Shown: positions 15,103-23,115 of the stretch, piece after piece
Layout: the number at the start of each line of letters is the position of its first letter
How positions within the stretch are numbered: position 1 is the first letter of the stretch
Assembly (NCBI GenBank): GCA_937901905.1
Contig: CALDIF010000058.1
Coordinates: 1 to 35,219, forward strand
Direction: 5' to 3'
DNA: 35,219 nucleotides
Source of the DNA: an uncultured Porphyromonadaceae bacterium
GTDB lineage: Bacteria; Bacteroidota; Bacteroidia; Bacteroidales; Muribaculaceae
Made by a program: the position numbers and the translations under genes
The notes under the pieces: generated by a model
Told to the model about the DNA's origin: nothing
Seen by the model: only the letters and a program-made list of their open reading frames with translations
Databases searched by the model: none

Positions 15103-16074
15103 ATGGAATATTTATTGTTAACGGTTGGTTTGGGTTTGTTGTTATCCGGTGCCAATTATATGGTTGATGCGAGTGTCGCTATTGCCAAGCGTGCTCGCAT
15201 TTCCAATTTTGTTATAGGCATGACGATAGTGGGAATAGGCACCAGTGCACCCGAGTTGTTTGTCGGCATCAGCAGTGCCTTGAACGGTGACGGTGACATC
15301 GCCATGGGTAATGTGGTGGGCAGCAACATAGCCAACGTGTTGCTTATCTTGGGCGTGACGGCAGCTATTGCTCCGTTTCCAATAGAGAATGAGACACAAC
15401 GACGTGACATTCCGTTCGGTATCATTGCCACGTTCTTGATGATATTGATAGCCAACGACGCGTTACTGCCGGGCATCGCCGAGAATACGGTGTCGCGTGT
15501 TGATGGCGTGTTCTTTCTCGTGATGTTCGTGTGCTACATGGGATATGTGTTGCTGAATAAAGCGCGCAATCCCGGGCAAGCCGAAGCCGATGCCGATGCA
15601 CAGTCATCGCTCGAGGGAAAACACCCGGCGTTGTTGTGGCTGATTGCCATTGTCTCGCTTGCGGCATTGATTTACGGCGGTAATCTGTTTCTTGATAATG
15701 CCAAGTTGTTGGCTCGCTCATGGGGCATGAGCGAGGCGGTTATCTCCATCACCATCGTTGCCGTGGGAACGTCGTTGCCCGAATTGATCACGGCTATCGT
15801 CGCAGCCACAAAGAACAATACGCAGTTGGCATTGGGCAACGTGTTGGGCAGCAACATTTTTAACTGCTTGTTCATCTTAGGCACATCGGCAACAGTCAGA
15901 CCGTTGACCGTTAGCGGTATCAGTTGGGTCGACTACGGCGTGATGATGTCGGCAATGTTGTTGACCTATGTGGTGGCTTACACGTTCCGCAAGAAGACAT
16001 TTGATCGCGTTGAGGGCTTTATTTTCCTCGGTTTGTACGTGGCTTACACGGCTTATTTGCTTGTGCTCGCTTAG
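15103..16074 (+). CDS. Calcium/sodium antiporter, CaCA family (YrbG-like)
   Basis: A 323-residue inner-membrane exchanger of about ten helices. The two alpha repeats that form the ion pathway are clear and antiparallel-related: GIGTSAPELFVGISSAL with GNVVGSNIANVLLILG (residues 44-84), and AVGTSLPELITAIVAA with GNVLGSNIFNCLFILG (about 208-258). The paired Glu and Asn residues expected for cation binding are present. It probably exchanges Na+ for Ca2+; K+ dependence cannot be judged. It follows pth by 14 bases and is likely the last gene of the rplY transcript, because a new promoter lies just after it. Confidence 0.93.
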   Translation: MEYLLLTVGLGLLLSGANYMVDASVAIAKRARISNFVIGMTIVGIGTSAPELFVGISSALNGDGDIAMGNVVGSNIANVLLILGVTAAIAPFPIENETQRRDIPFGIIATFLMILIANDALLPGIAENTVSRVDGVFFLVMFVCYMGYVLLNKARNPGQAEADADAQSSLEGKHPALLWLIAIVSLAALIYGGNLFLDNAKLLARSWGMSEAVISITIVAVGTSLPELITAIVAATKNNTQLALGNVLGSNIFNCLFILGTSATVRPLTVSGISWVDYGVMMSAMLLTYVVAYTFRKKTFDRVEGFIFLGLYVAYTAYLLVLA

Positions 16075-16091
16075 AAAGTGGAGCGGTGTTT

Positions 16092-16122
16092 GTTGATAAT
16101 TGACAAATATTTGCTATCTTTG
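16092..16122 (+). promoter_or_regulatory. Promoter for the VanZ-methyltransferase unit
   Basis: GTTG (16092-16095), 19 bases, TATCTTTG (16115-16122). A leader of about 75 bases follows, containing a small inverted repeat TTCGG / CCGAA near 16135-16155. Confidence 0.7.
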
Positions 16123-16206
16123 CGGTCGCGAGTTGTTCGGAGTGTTTACCCGAACCCGTTGTGCATTAATGCGTATTGTATGATAGTTGAAAACCGATTA
16201 TAATCG

Positions 16207-16680
16207 ATGAAAAAAATCCTAAGACTAATTCCGGCATGGACAGTGAGTGTGATAGTGTTTGCTTGCATTGCCTACGTGTCTCTCGCGCCAAAGCCGTTTG
16301 GCGAAATTTCGTTCAAGTTGTTCAAGGGTGCCGACAAGGTGGTACACTTGTTGATGTATATGTGCCTTGCAATAGTGTTGATGTTGGACTACAGCAAGTT
16401 CAAATATCCGCATCATACCAATATCAATGTCTCGTTGGCATTGATGGCAACCGCCTCATTGTACGGACTCTTGATGGAGTTGGGGCAGTTGGTTCTCCAC
16501 AATGGTCGCGGTTACGACCTATATGATTGGTTTGTCGACACGTTGGGCGTGATTATAGGTTTCTTGATTGCACGCTTGTGGCTGATGCGTGTTTATCGCC
16601 ACCTCGTGCTGCACCACCACCATCACCATCACCATCACAGTCACTCCGGTCATCGGTCAGACGGTTCGTCCGATAAGTAA
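16207..16680 (+). CDS. VanZ-like membrane protein with poly-histidine tail
   Basis: A 157-residue membrane protein with four helices in the VanZ/teicoplanin-resistance-like fold. Family features seen are an early SLAPKP, DKVVHLLMYM after helix 1, and DWFVDTLGVIIGFL before the last helix. VanZ relatives in Bacteroidota are mostly of unknown function and this is not evidence of drug resistance. The cytoplasmic-side tail is unusual: LHHHHHHHHHSHSGH has nine consecutive histidines encoded by mixed CAC and CAT codons, followed by a polar Ser/Asp/Lys end. It may bind metal ions. First gene of a three-gene plus-strand unit; the methyltransferase begins five bases after its stop. Confidence 0.85.
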   Translation: MKKILRLIPAWTVSVIVFACIAYVSLAPKPFGEISFKLFKGADKVVHLLMYMCLAIVLMLDYSKFKYPHHTNINVSLALMATASLYGLLMELGQLVLHNGRGYDLYDWFVDTLGVIIGFLIARLWLMRVYRHLVLHHHHHHHHHSHSGHRSDGSSDK

Positions 16681-16685
16681 AACGA

Positions 16686-18098
16686 ATGTTTATGACTACC
16701 TTTCCCGAATACTTGCGTACGCATAGGGCATCAGCGGGCATGTTGCAACGCGATTTGGCGCGTGCCATAGGTGTTGATGTTCCCATGTACAGCCGTTTTG
16801 AGCATGGTGAGCGCCGTCCGCGTCGTGAACAAGTGGTCAAGTTGGCTCGCTTGTTAGGCACCGATGTTGATGAGATGGTGGCGTTGTGGCTCGCTCAAGA
16901 GGCGCATGATGTTATCGCCACCGACCGTTTGGCGGGTCGCGCACTGCAAGTCTTGCGCGAGATGTTCGGGACAGGTGATAATACCCCTGTCGAAGTTGCC
17001 TCCACTGCACCCGAGCGTGAACCGGCTTCCCGGCAGGTCGGCGCAGCGATGACGGTGGCTGATGATGTGCCTCGCACCTTGATTGCACGTGTGCGCGGTG
17101 CCGGACGTGCTCCCTACTATGTGCGCGGTGATGCGGCACGAGTGATGAACACCATGGAAGACTCGTCGGTTGACTGTATTGTCACCACACCTCCCTATTG
17201 GTCGCTGCGTGAGCATGGCAAGGAGGGCATATCCGACATGACACCGGAGGCATATTCCGACATGTTGTTGTCGATGACTGCCGCTGCCCGTCGTGTGCTC
17301 AAGCCGTCCGGCTCATTGTGGCTCAATGTGGCTGATGCGTGTGTTGCCGGCTCGTTAATAGGCTTGCCTCAACGCTTGGTGACGCGCATGGTGAGCGAAC
17401 AGGGGTGGTTGTTGCGCAACGAGGTGGTGTGGCGCAAAGGTAGTGGCGGTGACACCGCCGCCGACCACTTGCAACGCAGTCACGAGATGCTGTATCACTT
17501 CACCCTCTCAGATGAATATTACTGCGACGACGACGCGTTGAGGCGCGAGTATAACGAACGCGGCACGACAACAACCGGTGGCAGTACGCGTAGCGGAGTG
17601 ACCGGCTCGCGCTATTTTCAACGCATACGGCAACTCACCACGTTGAGTGATGCCGAGAAAGTTGCTGCCGAGAGGGCGTTGCGTGACACGATAGCCCGTG
17701 TCGAGGCGGGCGAGGTGAACGACTATCGAATGTTCTTCCGTGGTGAAACCGTTGCTGTGGACAATCAGAGCGAACGCGCCCGAGCCATAGCCAAACAAGG
17801 CTTTTACATCATGACAAACAATCGATTGGGTGCTGCACCTCCCGACGTGTGGACTATTTCGCCCGAGCGAAGTCCCATCGAGAAATATAATGTTGCCCCA
17901 AACGAGTTGTATCGTTGGCCTGTTATCATGACGTGTCCGCCCGACGGCATCGTGTTGGATCCCTATTGCGGCACGGGTACGGCATGTGTGGTTGCTTATA
18001 ATGTCGGACGTCGTGCAATAGGCATTGACATCAACGAGGATTACTTGCGTCGGGCACGCAGGCGTGTGGAACCGCAGACGCTCAGTCTGTTCGATTGA
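16686..18098 (+). CDS. DNA methyltransferase (N4/N6) with N-terminal XRE-type HTH
   Basis: A 470-residue fusion. Residues about 6-60 form an XRE-like helix-turn-helix (GMLQRDLARAIGVDVPMYSRFEHGERRPRREQVVKLARLL). After a linker of about 80 residues comes an amino-methyltransferase of the beta order: catalytic TTPPYW at 167-172 first, the SAM-binding DPYCGTGT at 425-432 last, and a target-recognition insert between, including ALRDTIARVEAGEVNDYRMFFRG. It modifies either cytosine N4 or adenine N6; the site is unknown. No endonuclease gene is adjacent, so it is an orphan methyltransferase or an epigenetic regulator. The HTH could repress its own promoter, as fused HTH domains do in some methyltransferases. 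ATG 16692 is an alternative start two codons in. Confidence 0.9.
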   Translation: MFMTTFPEYLRTHRASAGMLQRDLARAIGVDVPMYSRFEHGERRPRREQVVKLARLLGTDVDEMVALWLAQEAHDVIATDRLAGRALQVLREMFGTGDNTPVEVASTAPEREPASRQVGAAMTVADDVPRTLIARVRGAGRAPYYVRGDAARVMNTMEDSSVDCIVTTPPYWSLREHGKEGISDMTPEAYSDMLLSMTAAARRVLKPSGSLWLNVADACVAGSLIGLPQRLVTRMVSEQGWLLRNEVVWRKGSGGDTAADHLQRSHEMLYHFTLSDEYYCDDDALRREYNERGTTTTGGSTRSGVTGSRYFQRIRQLTTLSDAEKVAAERALRDTIARVEAGEVNDYRMFFRGETVAVDNQSERARAIAKQGFYIMTNNRLGAAPPDVWTISPERSPIEKYNVAPNELYRWPVIMTCPPDGIVLDPYCGTGTACVVAYNVGRRAIGIDINEDYLRRARRRVEPQTLSLFD

Positions 18099-18115
18099 CA
18101 AACCCTCGTACACCT

Positions 18116-18400
18116 ATGACACGTCACACCCTGCGAGGTTTGCTCGTGCTGCTCGTGCTGGCGGCGACGGTGTTGCTCGTGTTGTGGTTAGATGCGCGTC
18201 ACCGCTCGGTGCCCGATGTGAACAGGCAGGTGACACTCGAAGCCTACGATCCCGTGGTTGCCGACAGTGACACGGTAACTGCCGGTGAAGCGAGTAGGCT
18301 TGACACCAAAGGCAACTCGGTCGGTAAGGGTAAGGTCCGACGAAAAAACAAACGTGTGGCACACCCCGACAAACACCACGAGGCATTGCCGCGTGAGTGA
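18116..18400 (+). CDS. Small single-helix membrane protein, unknown
   Basis: A 94-residue protein with a short basic N-terminus (MTRHTLRG), one hydrophobic helix (LLVLLVLAATVLLVLWL) and a polar tail rich in Lys, Arg and His (KGKVRRKNKRVAHPDKHHEALP). By the positive-inside rule the short N-terminus is cytoplasmic and the tail periplasmic. It is not recognised as a known family. ATG 18116 is 17 bases after the methyltransferase stop, so it is probably the third gene of that unit. Real expression is likely from spacing and codon use but not certain. Confidence 0.6.
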   Translation: MTRHTLRGLLVLLVLAATVLLVLWLDARHRSVPDVNRQVTLEAYDPVVADSDTVTAGEASRLDTKGNSVGKGKVRRKNKRVAHPDKHHEALPRE

Positions 18401-18428
18401 AAATCTATCAAAACCGCGTAAAAGCCAC

Positions 18429-18460
18429 ATTGATTTCACTTAAAAATGCACGTACATTGT
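18429..18460 (+). promoter_or_regulatory. Weak promoter candidate for the NSS transporter
   Basis: ATTG (18429-18432), 20 bases, TACATTGT. The -7 box deviates from TAnnTTTG at its last two bases, so support is limited. Confidence 0.35.
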
Positions 18461-18506
18461 CGCACTACTCTGTAACATAAAACTGTGAATTGAACAACCT
18501 AACAAG

Positions 18507-19841
18507 ATGAGCGACCGAGCAAGATTTACAACCAAGATGGGAGCCATTGCCGCCTCGGTGGGGTCGGCGGTAGGCTTGGGTAACATTTGGCGTTTCCCCT
18601 ACGAGGCAGGTGAGAATGGGGGCGGTGCATTTATACTGATTTACCTCGCGTGCGTGTTACTGATGGGTATTCCCGTCATCGTGGCAGAATTCGTCGTGGG
18701 ACGTGCCACTCATCGCAATGTCAACGGGGCCTTGAAACAGTTGGCTCCCGGCAGTCGCACTCATTGGTTTGCATACATCGGTATTATCGCTTCGTTGATG
18801 ATACTCAGTTTCTACAGCGTGGTGTGCGGCTGGATAGTGGAATACCTGATACTCGCCGTGAGCGGTGGCTTGTCGGGGCATACTCCTGAGGAATATGGCG
18901 TGATGTTCGCTTCGTTCTCGTCACACCCTTGGCGACCGATGTTGTGGACTGTTCTCTTCTTGCTGTTAAATCACTTGGTGTTGCGCCGGGGGCTGAAGCG
19001 TGGCATTGAACGTATCAGCAACATGATGATGCCTGTCTTGTTTGTCATACTGCTCATCTTCTGCATTCACTCGTTGATGATGCCCGGTGCCGGCGAGGGC
19101 TTGCGCTTCATGTTCGCTCCGCGCCTGTCCGATGTCAGTGCCACCGTGGCGGTGAAAGCGATGGGACAAGCCTTCTTCTCGCTGTCATTGGGCTTGTCCT
19201 GCTTGTTGACCTATGCCAGTTATTTCAAGGATAGCGATTCGCTGGTGAGAAATGCCACGGTAATTGCATTTCTCGACACGTTGGTCGCGGTGTTGGCGGG
19301 CTTGATGATTTTCCCTGCCGTGTTCAGTTACGGTATGACACCCGAGGCGGGACCTAAATTGATTTTCGAAGTTTTGCCTGTCATTTTCCAGCAAATGCAC
19401 TTCGGTATCGTGTGGGCTGTGTTGTTGTTCCTGTTGTTGTTTGTCGCTTCAATCACGAGTACTATATCAATGAGCGAGATTTCTATTGCGTTCTTTGAGG
19501 AAGAGCATGGCTTGAGTAGGGATAAAGCGACTGCTGTGAGTACGGTTATCGCTCTCGTGTTAGGCTCGTTGTGTGCGTTGTCATTCGGTCCGCTCAGCGG
19601 TGTTACCGTGTGCGGAATGACACTGTTTTCGCTGTTTGACTATGTGTCGTCTAACCTGTTGTTGCCTGCCGGTGGCATCTTCTTCTCGGTGTTCGTGGGG
19701 TGGATGTTGGAACAGCGACTCGTGGAGGACGAGTTGACCAATCGCGGAACGCTGAATGTGCGTACGATGCGTGTGCTGCTGTTCTGCATGCGCTATGTGG
19801 CTCCATTGGCTATCGCGGTGGTGTTTTTCTCTTTGATATGA
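18507..19841 (+). CDS. Neurotransmitter:sodium symporter (NSS/SNF) family transporter
   Basis: A 444-residue inner-membrane transporter of the LeuT fold with about 11-12 helices. The unwound first helix carries the sodium and substrate signature GAIAASVGSAVGLGNIWRFPYEAGENGGGAF. Helix 6 has QAFFSLSLGLSCLLTYASYF, and helix 8 carries LFLLLFVASITSTISMSEI. Bacterial members import amino acids or tryptophan-like substrates with sodium; the substrate here is unknown. It is convergent with gpmI and appears monocistronic. The start follows an A-rich leader (ACAACCTAACAAG) and matches the family N-terminus SDRARFTTKMG. Confidence 0.93.
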   Translation: MSDRARFTTKMGAIAASVGSAVGLGNIWRFPYEAGENGGGAFILIYLACVLLMGIPVIVAEFVVGRATHRNVNGALKQLAPGSRTHWFAYIGIIASLMILSFYSVVCGWIVEYLILAVSGGLSGHTPEEYGVMFASFSSHPWRPMLWTVLFLLLNHLVLRRGLKRGIERISNMMMPVLFVILLIFCIHSLMMPGAGEGLRFMFAPRLSDVSATVAVKAMGQAFFSLSLGLSCLLTYASYFKDSDSLVRNATVIAFLDTLVAVLAGLMIFPAVFSYGMTPEAGPKLIFEVLPVIFQQMHFGIVWAVLLFLLLFVASITSTISMSEISIAFFEEEHGLSRDKATAVSTVIALVLGSLCALSFGPLSGVTVCGMTLFSLFDYVSSNLLLPAGGIFFSVFVGWMLEQRLVEDELTNRGTLNVRTMRVLLFCMRYVAPLAIAVVFFSLI

Positions 19842-19898
19842 TGGGGCGACCGGTTGTGTGTCTTGCCTCGCGCCGTCAACTTGAGGTCAACAACAAAC

Positions 19899-19928
19899 AA
19901 CCCCGCTTGGAGTGCTCCAAACGGGGTT
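19899..19928 (-). terminator. Terminator between the NSS transporter and gpmI
   Basis: AACCCCG and CGGGGTT arms with an inner TTGGA/TCCAA pair around GTGC. On the minus strand it is followed by TTGTTTGTTGTTG, a T-rich tail, so it serves gpmI best. It may also block the convergent transcript. Confidence 0.7.
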
Positions 19929-20025
19929 AAACGTATATACCTGCGGTCAAGTCGTGGGCTTCGTCCGTCGCCGTGACTTTGACAACCTTGGAGAGGTCAT
20001 GCTGTCGCTGTTTCAACCGTAACGA

Positions 20026-21546
20026 TTATCGTTCAATCAGTGGCGTTCCGGTCATAGCCTCGGGTTGAGGCAAGCCCATGATTTGCAATATCGTCGGTGC
20101 GACATCGGCGAGACGGCCGTCCTTGACGGTCGCACCCTCTTCCTCGGTGACATACACGCACGGCACCGGATTGAGCGAGTGGGCTGTATTGGGGCTTCCG
20201 TTGGGCTGTATGGTGTCATCGGCATTGCCGTGGTCGGCAATGATGAGGGCTTCGTAACCGGCCTTGAGCGCGGCATCGATGGTGAAACGCACGCATATGT
20301 CAATGGTGATTACGGCTTGTTGAATGGCACTATACTTGCCGGTGTGTCCCACCATGTCACCGTTGGCATAGTTCACAACGATGAAGTCGTACTTGTTGCT
20401 GTTGATGGCATCAACGAGTTTCTCGCACACTTCGGGAGCACTCATCTCGGGGTTGAGGTCGTAGGTGGGCACCTTGGGCGACGGTACGAGGATGCGGTCT
20501 TCTCCCTCAAACGGGGCCTCGCGACCACCGTTGAAGAAGAATGTGACGTGAGCGTACTTCTCGGTCTCGGCAATGTGTAATTGTTTCAAACCGTTAGCCG
20601 TGAGGTACTCGGCAAGAGTGTTGTCCACGTTCTCCTTGTCAAACAGGATATGCACCCCCTTGAACGACGCGTCATAGGGTGTCATGCAGTAATACTGCAA
20701 GTCCTTGATGGTGTGCATGCCTTGTTCGGGCATATCTTGTTGGGTGAGAACCACAGTGAGTTCCTTGGCGCGGTCGTTGCGGTAGTTGAAGAAAATCACT
20801 ACGTCGCCTTGCTTGATGCGCCCGTCAACAGTGTTGTTGACAATAGGCTTGATGAACTCGTCGGTGACATCGTTGTCGTAACTGTCCTGTATCGCCTGTG
20901 GCATGTTGTCGCTTTGTACACCAACGCCGTCAATGAGTTGGTCGTAGGCGAGTTTGATGCGTTCCCAACGCTTGTCGCGATCCATGGCATAGTAACGTCC
21001 CGTGACGGTTGCAACAGTGCCGGTGGCAGTCGCAGCGTGTGCCTCGACTTGCTCGACGAAACCCTTGCCACTGCGCGGGTCGGTGTCGCGACCGTCCATG
21101 AAACAGTGGATAAACGTGCGCCCGTCAAGACCGTACTCGTGTGCTATGTCCATCAAGGCAAACAAGTGGTCTAACGAACTGTGTACACCACCATTGCTTG
21201 TCAGTCCCATGATATGCAGTGCCTTGCCTGTGCTGCGAGCGTACTCGTAGGCATTGACAATCTCCTTATTACTGCGTATTGAGCCGTCGGCAATGGCACG
21301 GTTGATCTTCACGAGGTCTTGATACACGATGCGACCGCCACCGATGTTCAAGTGGCCGACCTCGCTGTTGCCCATCTGACCGTCGGGCAAGCCAACGTCC
21401 TCGCCACATGCCATGAGTTGGCTGTGAGGATATTTCTCGAGCAAACTGTCCCAATAGGGGGTCGGGGTGGAGAAAATGGCATCTGACTTGTCATGGTGTC
21501 CGATGCCCCACCCGTCAAGAATCATTAATAATGCTTTCTTTCTCAT
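20026..21546 (-). CDS. gpmI: 2,3-bisphosphoglycerate-independent phosphoglycerate mutase
   Basis: A 506-residue cytoplasmic glycolytic enzyme of the alkaline phosphatase superfamily that interconverts 3- and 2-phosphoglycerate with two Mn2+ ions. The start MRKKALLMILDGWGIG supplies the first metal aspartate (D11), and MGNSEVGHLNIGGGR carries the phosphorylated serine (S61). FIHCFMDGRDTDPRSG, VTGRYYAMDRDKRWER and, near the C-terminus, IADHGNADDT and PNTAHSLNPVP complete the metal sites. Length is normal for the family. It lies 102 bp downstream of the 94-residue gene with no promoter box seen between, so it may be read from that gene's promoter. Confidence 0.97.
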   Translation of the reverse strand: MRKKALLMILDGWGIGHHDKSDAIFSTPTPYWDSLLEKYPHSQLMACGEDVGLPDGQMGNSEVGHLNIGGGRIVYQDLVKINRAIADGSIRSNKEIVNAYEYARSTGKALHIMGLTSNGGVHSSLDHLFALMDIAHEYGLDGRTFIHCFMDGRDTDPRSGKGFVEQVEAHAATATGTVATVTGRYYAMDRDKRWERIKLAYDQLIDGVGVQSDNMPQAIQDSYDNDVTDEFIKPIVNNTVDGRIKQGDVVIFFNYRNDRAKELTVVLTQQDMPEQGMHTIKDLQYYCMTPYDASFKGVHILFDKENVDNTLAEYLTANGLKQLHIAETEKYAHVTFFFNGGREAPFEGEDRILVPSPKVPTYDLNPEMSAPEVCEKLVDAINSNKYDFIVVNYANGDMVGHTGKYSAIQQAVITIDICVRFTIDAALKAGYEALIIADHGNADDTIQPNGSPNTAHSLNPVPCVYVTEEEGATVKDGRLADVAPTILQIMGLPQPEAMTGTPLIER

Positions 21547-21563
21547 TTTTGCGGTTTACTTAT

Positions 21564-21589
21564 CCAAGCGCGGTTGTGAGCGCACTTGG
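21564..21589 (-). promoter_or_regulatory. Hairpin in the gpmI leader
   Basis: On the minus strand CCAAGTGCG and CGCGCTTGG form a nine-pair stem with one G-U pair and an eight-base loop, ending about 17 bases before the gpmI start. It lacks a T-run, so it is more likely a leader structure than a terminator. Confidence 0.4.
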
Positions 21590-21648
21590 CGTGAAAAGTC
21601 GGAGTTTGGAAACTTGAACTGTGATTAAAACAAGTCAAATCGTCAAAC

Positions 21649-21933
21649 TCATTGTCCTGATTTCTTGTCTCCTCCGAGTTTCTCGGATAACAAGTCCACG
21701 GCAGCGTCAACCACTTGCTCCACCTTGTCGTCGAGGGAATCGGGGGTGATTGCTTTGCCTATTTCAGTTACCTTCTTCTTGAGTTCCTCGGGGTCGCCAA
21801 GGAGGTCGGCGGCTCCACCTTGCAACATTTCTTGTGCCTTGCCGATGATGTTACCCACGGCACCGCCCTCAAGGGCCTGACGTGCGGCATCAAGCAGGTT
21901 GCCACCTTGTTGATTGTTGTCTTGATCTGCCAT
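21649..21933 (-). CDS. Small Gly/Ala-rich acidic protein, unknown
   Basis: A 94-residue soluble protein with no signal peptide or membrane segment. It starts with a polar MADQDNNQQGG, then has helical stretches rich in Ala, Gly and acidic residues (LLDAARQALEGG, EELKKKVTEIGKAI, KVEQVVDAAVDLLSEKLGG). The pattern suggests several short amphipathic helices. Family not recognised. A promoter of the right type lies just upstream, supporting a real gene. It is followed by gpmI on the same strand. Confidence 0.7.
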   Translation of the reverse strand: MADQDNNQQGGNLLDAARQALEGGAVGNIIGKAQEMLQGGAADLLGDPEELKKKVTEIGKAITPDSLDDKVEQVVDAAVDLLSEKLGGDKKSGQ

Positions 21934-21972
21934 AGTAGTAAAATGTTAGAAGTGTCTGTAAATTTTTCACTG

Positions 21973-22003
21973 CAAATATACGATAAAAAAGTCACACAAC
22001 GAA
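21973..22003 (-). promoter_or_regulatory. Promoter for the 94-residue gene (and perhaps gpmI)
   Basis: TATATTTG (21980-21973, minus) is an exact TAnnTTTG match, with TTCG 19 bases upstream as a poor -33 element. It lies about 40 bases ahead of the start. Confidence 0.55.
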
Positions 22004-22013
22004 ATCGCTGTTG

Positions 22014-22814
22014 TCAACGCGGACGCAGTTGCCAGCAAGCGACTGCCGTGGCGGCTGCCACGTTGAGCGAGTCGACATTGTGTTTCATGGGAATGCGAGC
22101 CACATAGTCGGCGGCTTCGATTACGTCACGGGCAAGTCCGTCACCTTCGGTTCCCACGATTAGTGCCAGTTTAGTCTCGCTGTTCAAGGTGGGGTCGTCT
22201 ATATAGACCGCGTCGTCGCACAGTGCCAGTGCCACGGTTTTGAAACCGAGTGTGTTGAGCGACGTGACAGGTGTGAGCAAGCGAGTCCATGGCACGAGAA
22301 AAACCGTACCCATCGAAACCCGCACCACACGGCGATTGAGGGGGTCACAAGTAGTGGCGGTGAGTAACACAGCGTCGATGCCGAGCGCGGCGGCAGAGCG
22401 AAAGATAGCACCTATATTAGTCGTGTCACACACACCGTCAATAACCACGATGCGCCTTGCCGTTTCGCACAATTTGTCAACGGCAGGCAACTTGGGGCGA
22501 CGCATTGCACACAGCACACCACGAGTGAGCGTGTAACCGGTTAAGCCGGCAAGCAGTTCGCGCGACCCGGTGTACACCGGTATCTCGCTGTGACGCGCTA
22601 TGATGTCGGCGGCATCGCCGGTGATGTGTCGCCGTTCACACAGCAGTGACAAGGGCTCGTAACCGGCATTGAGGGCGACATTGATTACCTTGGGACTCTC
22701 GGCGATGAAAATGCCGTCTCTGCCGCCTGTCGTGTCACGCAGTTGTCGCTCGGTCAAGTGTCCGTACACTTCGACACCGCTGTGAGATAACGACCTGATT
22801 TCGATTATAGGCAT
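22014..22814 (-). CDS. TrmH/SpoU-family RNA 2'-O-methyltransferase
   Basis: A 266-residue SPOUT-class enzyme that methylates a ribose 2'-hydroxyl in rRNA or tRNA. The three family motifs are intact: NIGAIFRSAAALG (motif 1, residues 133-145), LALIVGTEGDGL (motif 2, 217-228) and IPMKHNVDSLNVAAATAVACWQ-like motif 3 (241-262). An N-terminal substrate-binding domain of about 100 residues precedes them. ATG 22814 (MPIIEIRSL) is chosen; it lies four bases after the stop of the upstream 98-residue gene. The exact target nucleotide cannot be told. Third gene of a compact minus-strand operon. Confidence 0.92.
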   Translation of the reverse strand: MPIIEIRSLSHSGVEVYGHLTERQLRDTTGGRDGIFIAESPKVINVALNAGYEPLSLLCERRHITGDAADIIARHSEIPVYTGSRELLAGLTGYTLTRGVLCAMRRPKLPAVDKLCETARRIVVIDGVCDTTNIGAIFRSAAALGIDAVLLTATTCDPLNRRVVRVSMGTVFLVPWTRLLTPVTSLNTLGFKTVALALCDDAVYIDDPTLNSETKLALIVGTEGDGLARDVIEAADYVARIPMKHNVDSLNVAAATAVACWQLRPR

Positions 22815-22818
22815 AGTT

Positions 22819-23115
22819 TCAATAGTAGTTAATGCGGTGTTCCCCGGTGATAGGGCAGTCGTAACCGCCTGTGCGGTAAACAACCGTCATTCCGTGGTAT
22901 GCCACCGGCAACGAGATTGTGTCAACACGGTGCCATTGCGGTGTGCCATAGTCACCCGATGCTCCACTCAACACGAGTTCCATGCGGCGATAGTCAATGT
23001 CATAGTATCCTCCTCCCAGGCAGGTGTCGCCCGGTTCGAGCAAGTGTCGATGCAGCGTCACGAGTCCCAACCGCAGGAAACCGTCGGCAGTGAGTATGAA
23101 TTTGGGATATTCCAT
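22819..23115 (-). CDS. 98-residue conserved-looking protein, unknown
   Basis: A 98-residue soluble protein starting MEYPKFILTADGFLRLGLV, with alternating beta-type strands and a Gly-rich centre (DTCLGGGYYDIDYRRMELVLSG-like). No known domain is recognised. ATG 23115 overlaps the esterase stop by one base (TGATG), and its own stop lies four bases before the methyltransferase start, so all three are almost certainly co-translated. This tight placement is the main support for it being real. Confidence 0.72.
   Translation of the reverse strand: MEYPKFILTADGFLRLGLVTLHRHLLEPGDTCLGGGYYDIDYRRMELVLSGASGDYGTPQWHRVDTISLPVAYHGMTVVYRTGGYDCPITGEHRINYY

Noticed and set aside
16580..16680. Histidine-rich tail as a cloning tag artefact
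   Set aside because: The histidine codons are mixed, the stretch continues into a natural SHSGH and a polar tail, and the next native gene follows five bases later. It is chromosomal sequence.
16207..16680. VanZ similarity as glycopeptide resistance
   Set aside because: No vanHAX-type genes are near, and most VanZ-like proteins in Gram-negative gut bacteria have unknown functions.
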